A DNA stretch of 64,000 nucleotides, taken from JBBROS01 sp965199595. GTDB lineage: Bacteria; Pseudomonadota; Alphaproteobacteria; Acetobacterales; Acetobacteraceae. Positions 63,744 through 64,000 of the stretch are shown here, piece by piece (within the stretch, counting starts at the first letter, position 1; each line of letters starts with the position of its first letter). Location: contig OZ241182.1 of NCBI GenBank assembly GCA_965199595.1, forward strand, positions 1,736,001-1,800,000. Reading direction: 5' to 3'. A program made the position numbers and the translations under genes. The notes under the pieces are model-generated. The model was not told where the DNA came from. It searched no databases and saw nothing but the letters and a program-made list of their open reading frames with translations.

Positions 63744-64000
63744 TCAGCGCTCGGCGAAGTCCAGACGGGTGCGGGACAGGTTGGGGTTGTAGAACGGGTC
63801 GTTGGCAACGATGTGGCTCCACCGCCGCCGGAACAGGGCCACCTCGTCCGGGTTCGCGCTGTTGCGCACGGCGGACTTGCTCTCGAAGTGATAGGCTTCG
63901 GAGTAGGGCGTATAGACCAGGCGATACCCGTGCTGGCCCATGCGGAGGCAGAGATCGACGTCGTTGTAGTCGATGGCGAGCTTGGTGTCCCATGGCCCGA
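63744..64000 (-). CDS. Glycosyltransferase family 2, C-terminal end (partial)
   Basis: The last 85 or so residues of a protein whose start lies beyond the window. WDTKLAIDYNDVDLCLRMGQHGYRLVYTP has the Asp-Val-Asp-Leu-Cys motif of the GT2 acceptor side, followed by AYHFESKS and FRRRWSHIVANDPFYNPNLS, a frequent ending of large GT2 proteins that build O-antigen or exopolysaccharide. Stops 12 bases from the galE stop in convergent orientation. Confidence 0.85.
   Translation of the reverse strand, partial: GPWDTKLAIDYNDVDLCLRMGQHGYRLVYTPYSEAYHFESKSAVRNSANPDEVALFRRRWSHIVANDPFYNPNLSRTRLDFAER

Overview
The window is about 70% GC, densely coding and full of ATGA/GTGA translational overlaps. It looks like a chromosome segment of an alphaproteobacterium, most likely Rhodospirillales/Acetobacteraceae. 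Reasons: LivKHMGF-type transport operons, GMC dehydrogenase plus three-heme cytochrome c, a bcsABC/bcsZ cellulose locus with a CtrA-type TTAA-N7-TTAA site in front, monomeric isocitrate dehydrogenase and many Tat-like signal peptides. The taxon is inference; no 16S gene is present. No phage, transposase or CRISPR array is visible.

Layout. (1) 0.2-4.2 kb, plus strand: a b-type cytochrome, a sulfite-oxidase-fold molybdoprotein and a PRC-barrel protein, then OHCU decarboxylase (uraD) and a secreted sulfatase. (2) 4.3-8.0 kb, minus: a periplasmic sugar/alcohol dehydrogenase of three subunits (small subunit, GMC flavoprotein, triheme cytochrome c). (3) 8.2-19.2 kb, minus: a tightly coupled ten-gene operon running livK-H-M-G-F, isocitrate-lyase/PEP-mutase family lyase, hyuB, hyuA, isochorismatase-like hydrolase and FAD-dependent reductase. 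Divergent from it are an aconitase-family large/small subunit pair and a GntR/HutC regulator (19.4-22.3 kb). Together these read as an uncharacterised catabolic pathway: import, ring opening of a cyclic amide or imide, hydration of an unsaturated diacid, then retro-aldol cleavage.

(4) 22.4-33.4 kb: monomeric NADP isocitrate dehydrogenase, an LLM flavin monooxygenase, an orphan solute-binding protein coupled to two Gfo/Idh/MocA oxidoreductases, a DUF2459-like lipoprotein, a cation/proton antiporter and a carotenoid oxygenase. (5) 33.5-37.6 kb: a 1357-residue repetitive secreted protein with six roughly 113-residue Ig-like repeats and a glycine-rich RTX-like C-terminus. (6) 38-45.7 kb: an ExoX-like exonuclease, an amidase with a TTG start, a peptide-type solute-binding protein coupled to a penicillin-acylase-family amidohydrolase, an FKBP isomerase, a DCC-family thiol protein and a DUF427 protein.

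(7) 46.1-58.2 kb: the cellulose/c-di-GMP locus. bcsA (with PilZ), bcsB and a bcsC-like gene run forward; bcsZ faces them with overlapping 3' ends. A DUF4239 membrane protein, a GGDEF diguanylate cyclase bracketed by inverted copies of a ~50 bp element, and a secreted protein with ten perfect SMGPGGGL repeats follow. The cyclase can be expected to make the c-di-GMP that the BcsA PilZ domain reads. (8) 58.2-64 kb: an apparently circularly permuted photolyase-like flavoprotein, a WrbA-like flavodoxin, tRNA-Ser(GCT), a YfcG-type GST, a two-subunit chromate transporter, UDP-glucose 4-epimerase and the 3' end of a family-2 glycosyltransferase that runs off the window. Two short stretches here (60.1-60.4 and 62.4-62.7 kb) look like frameshifted small genes.
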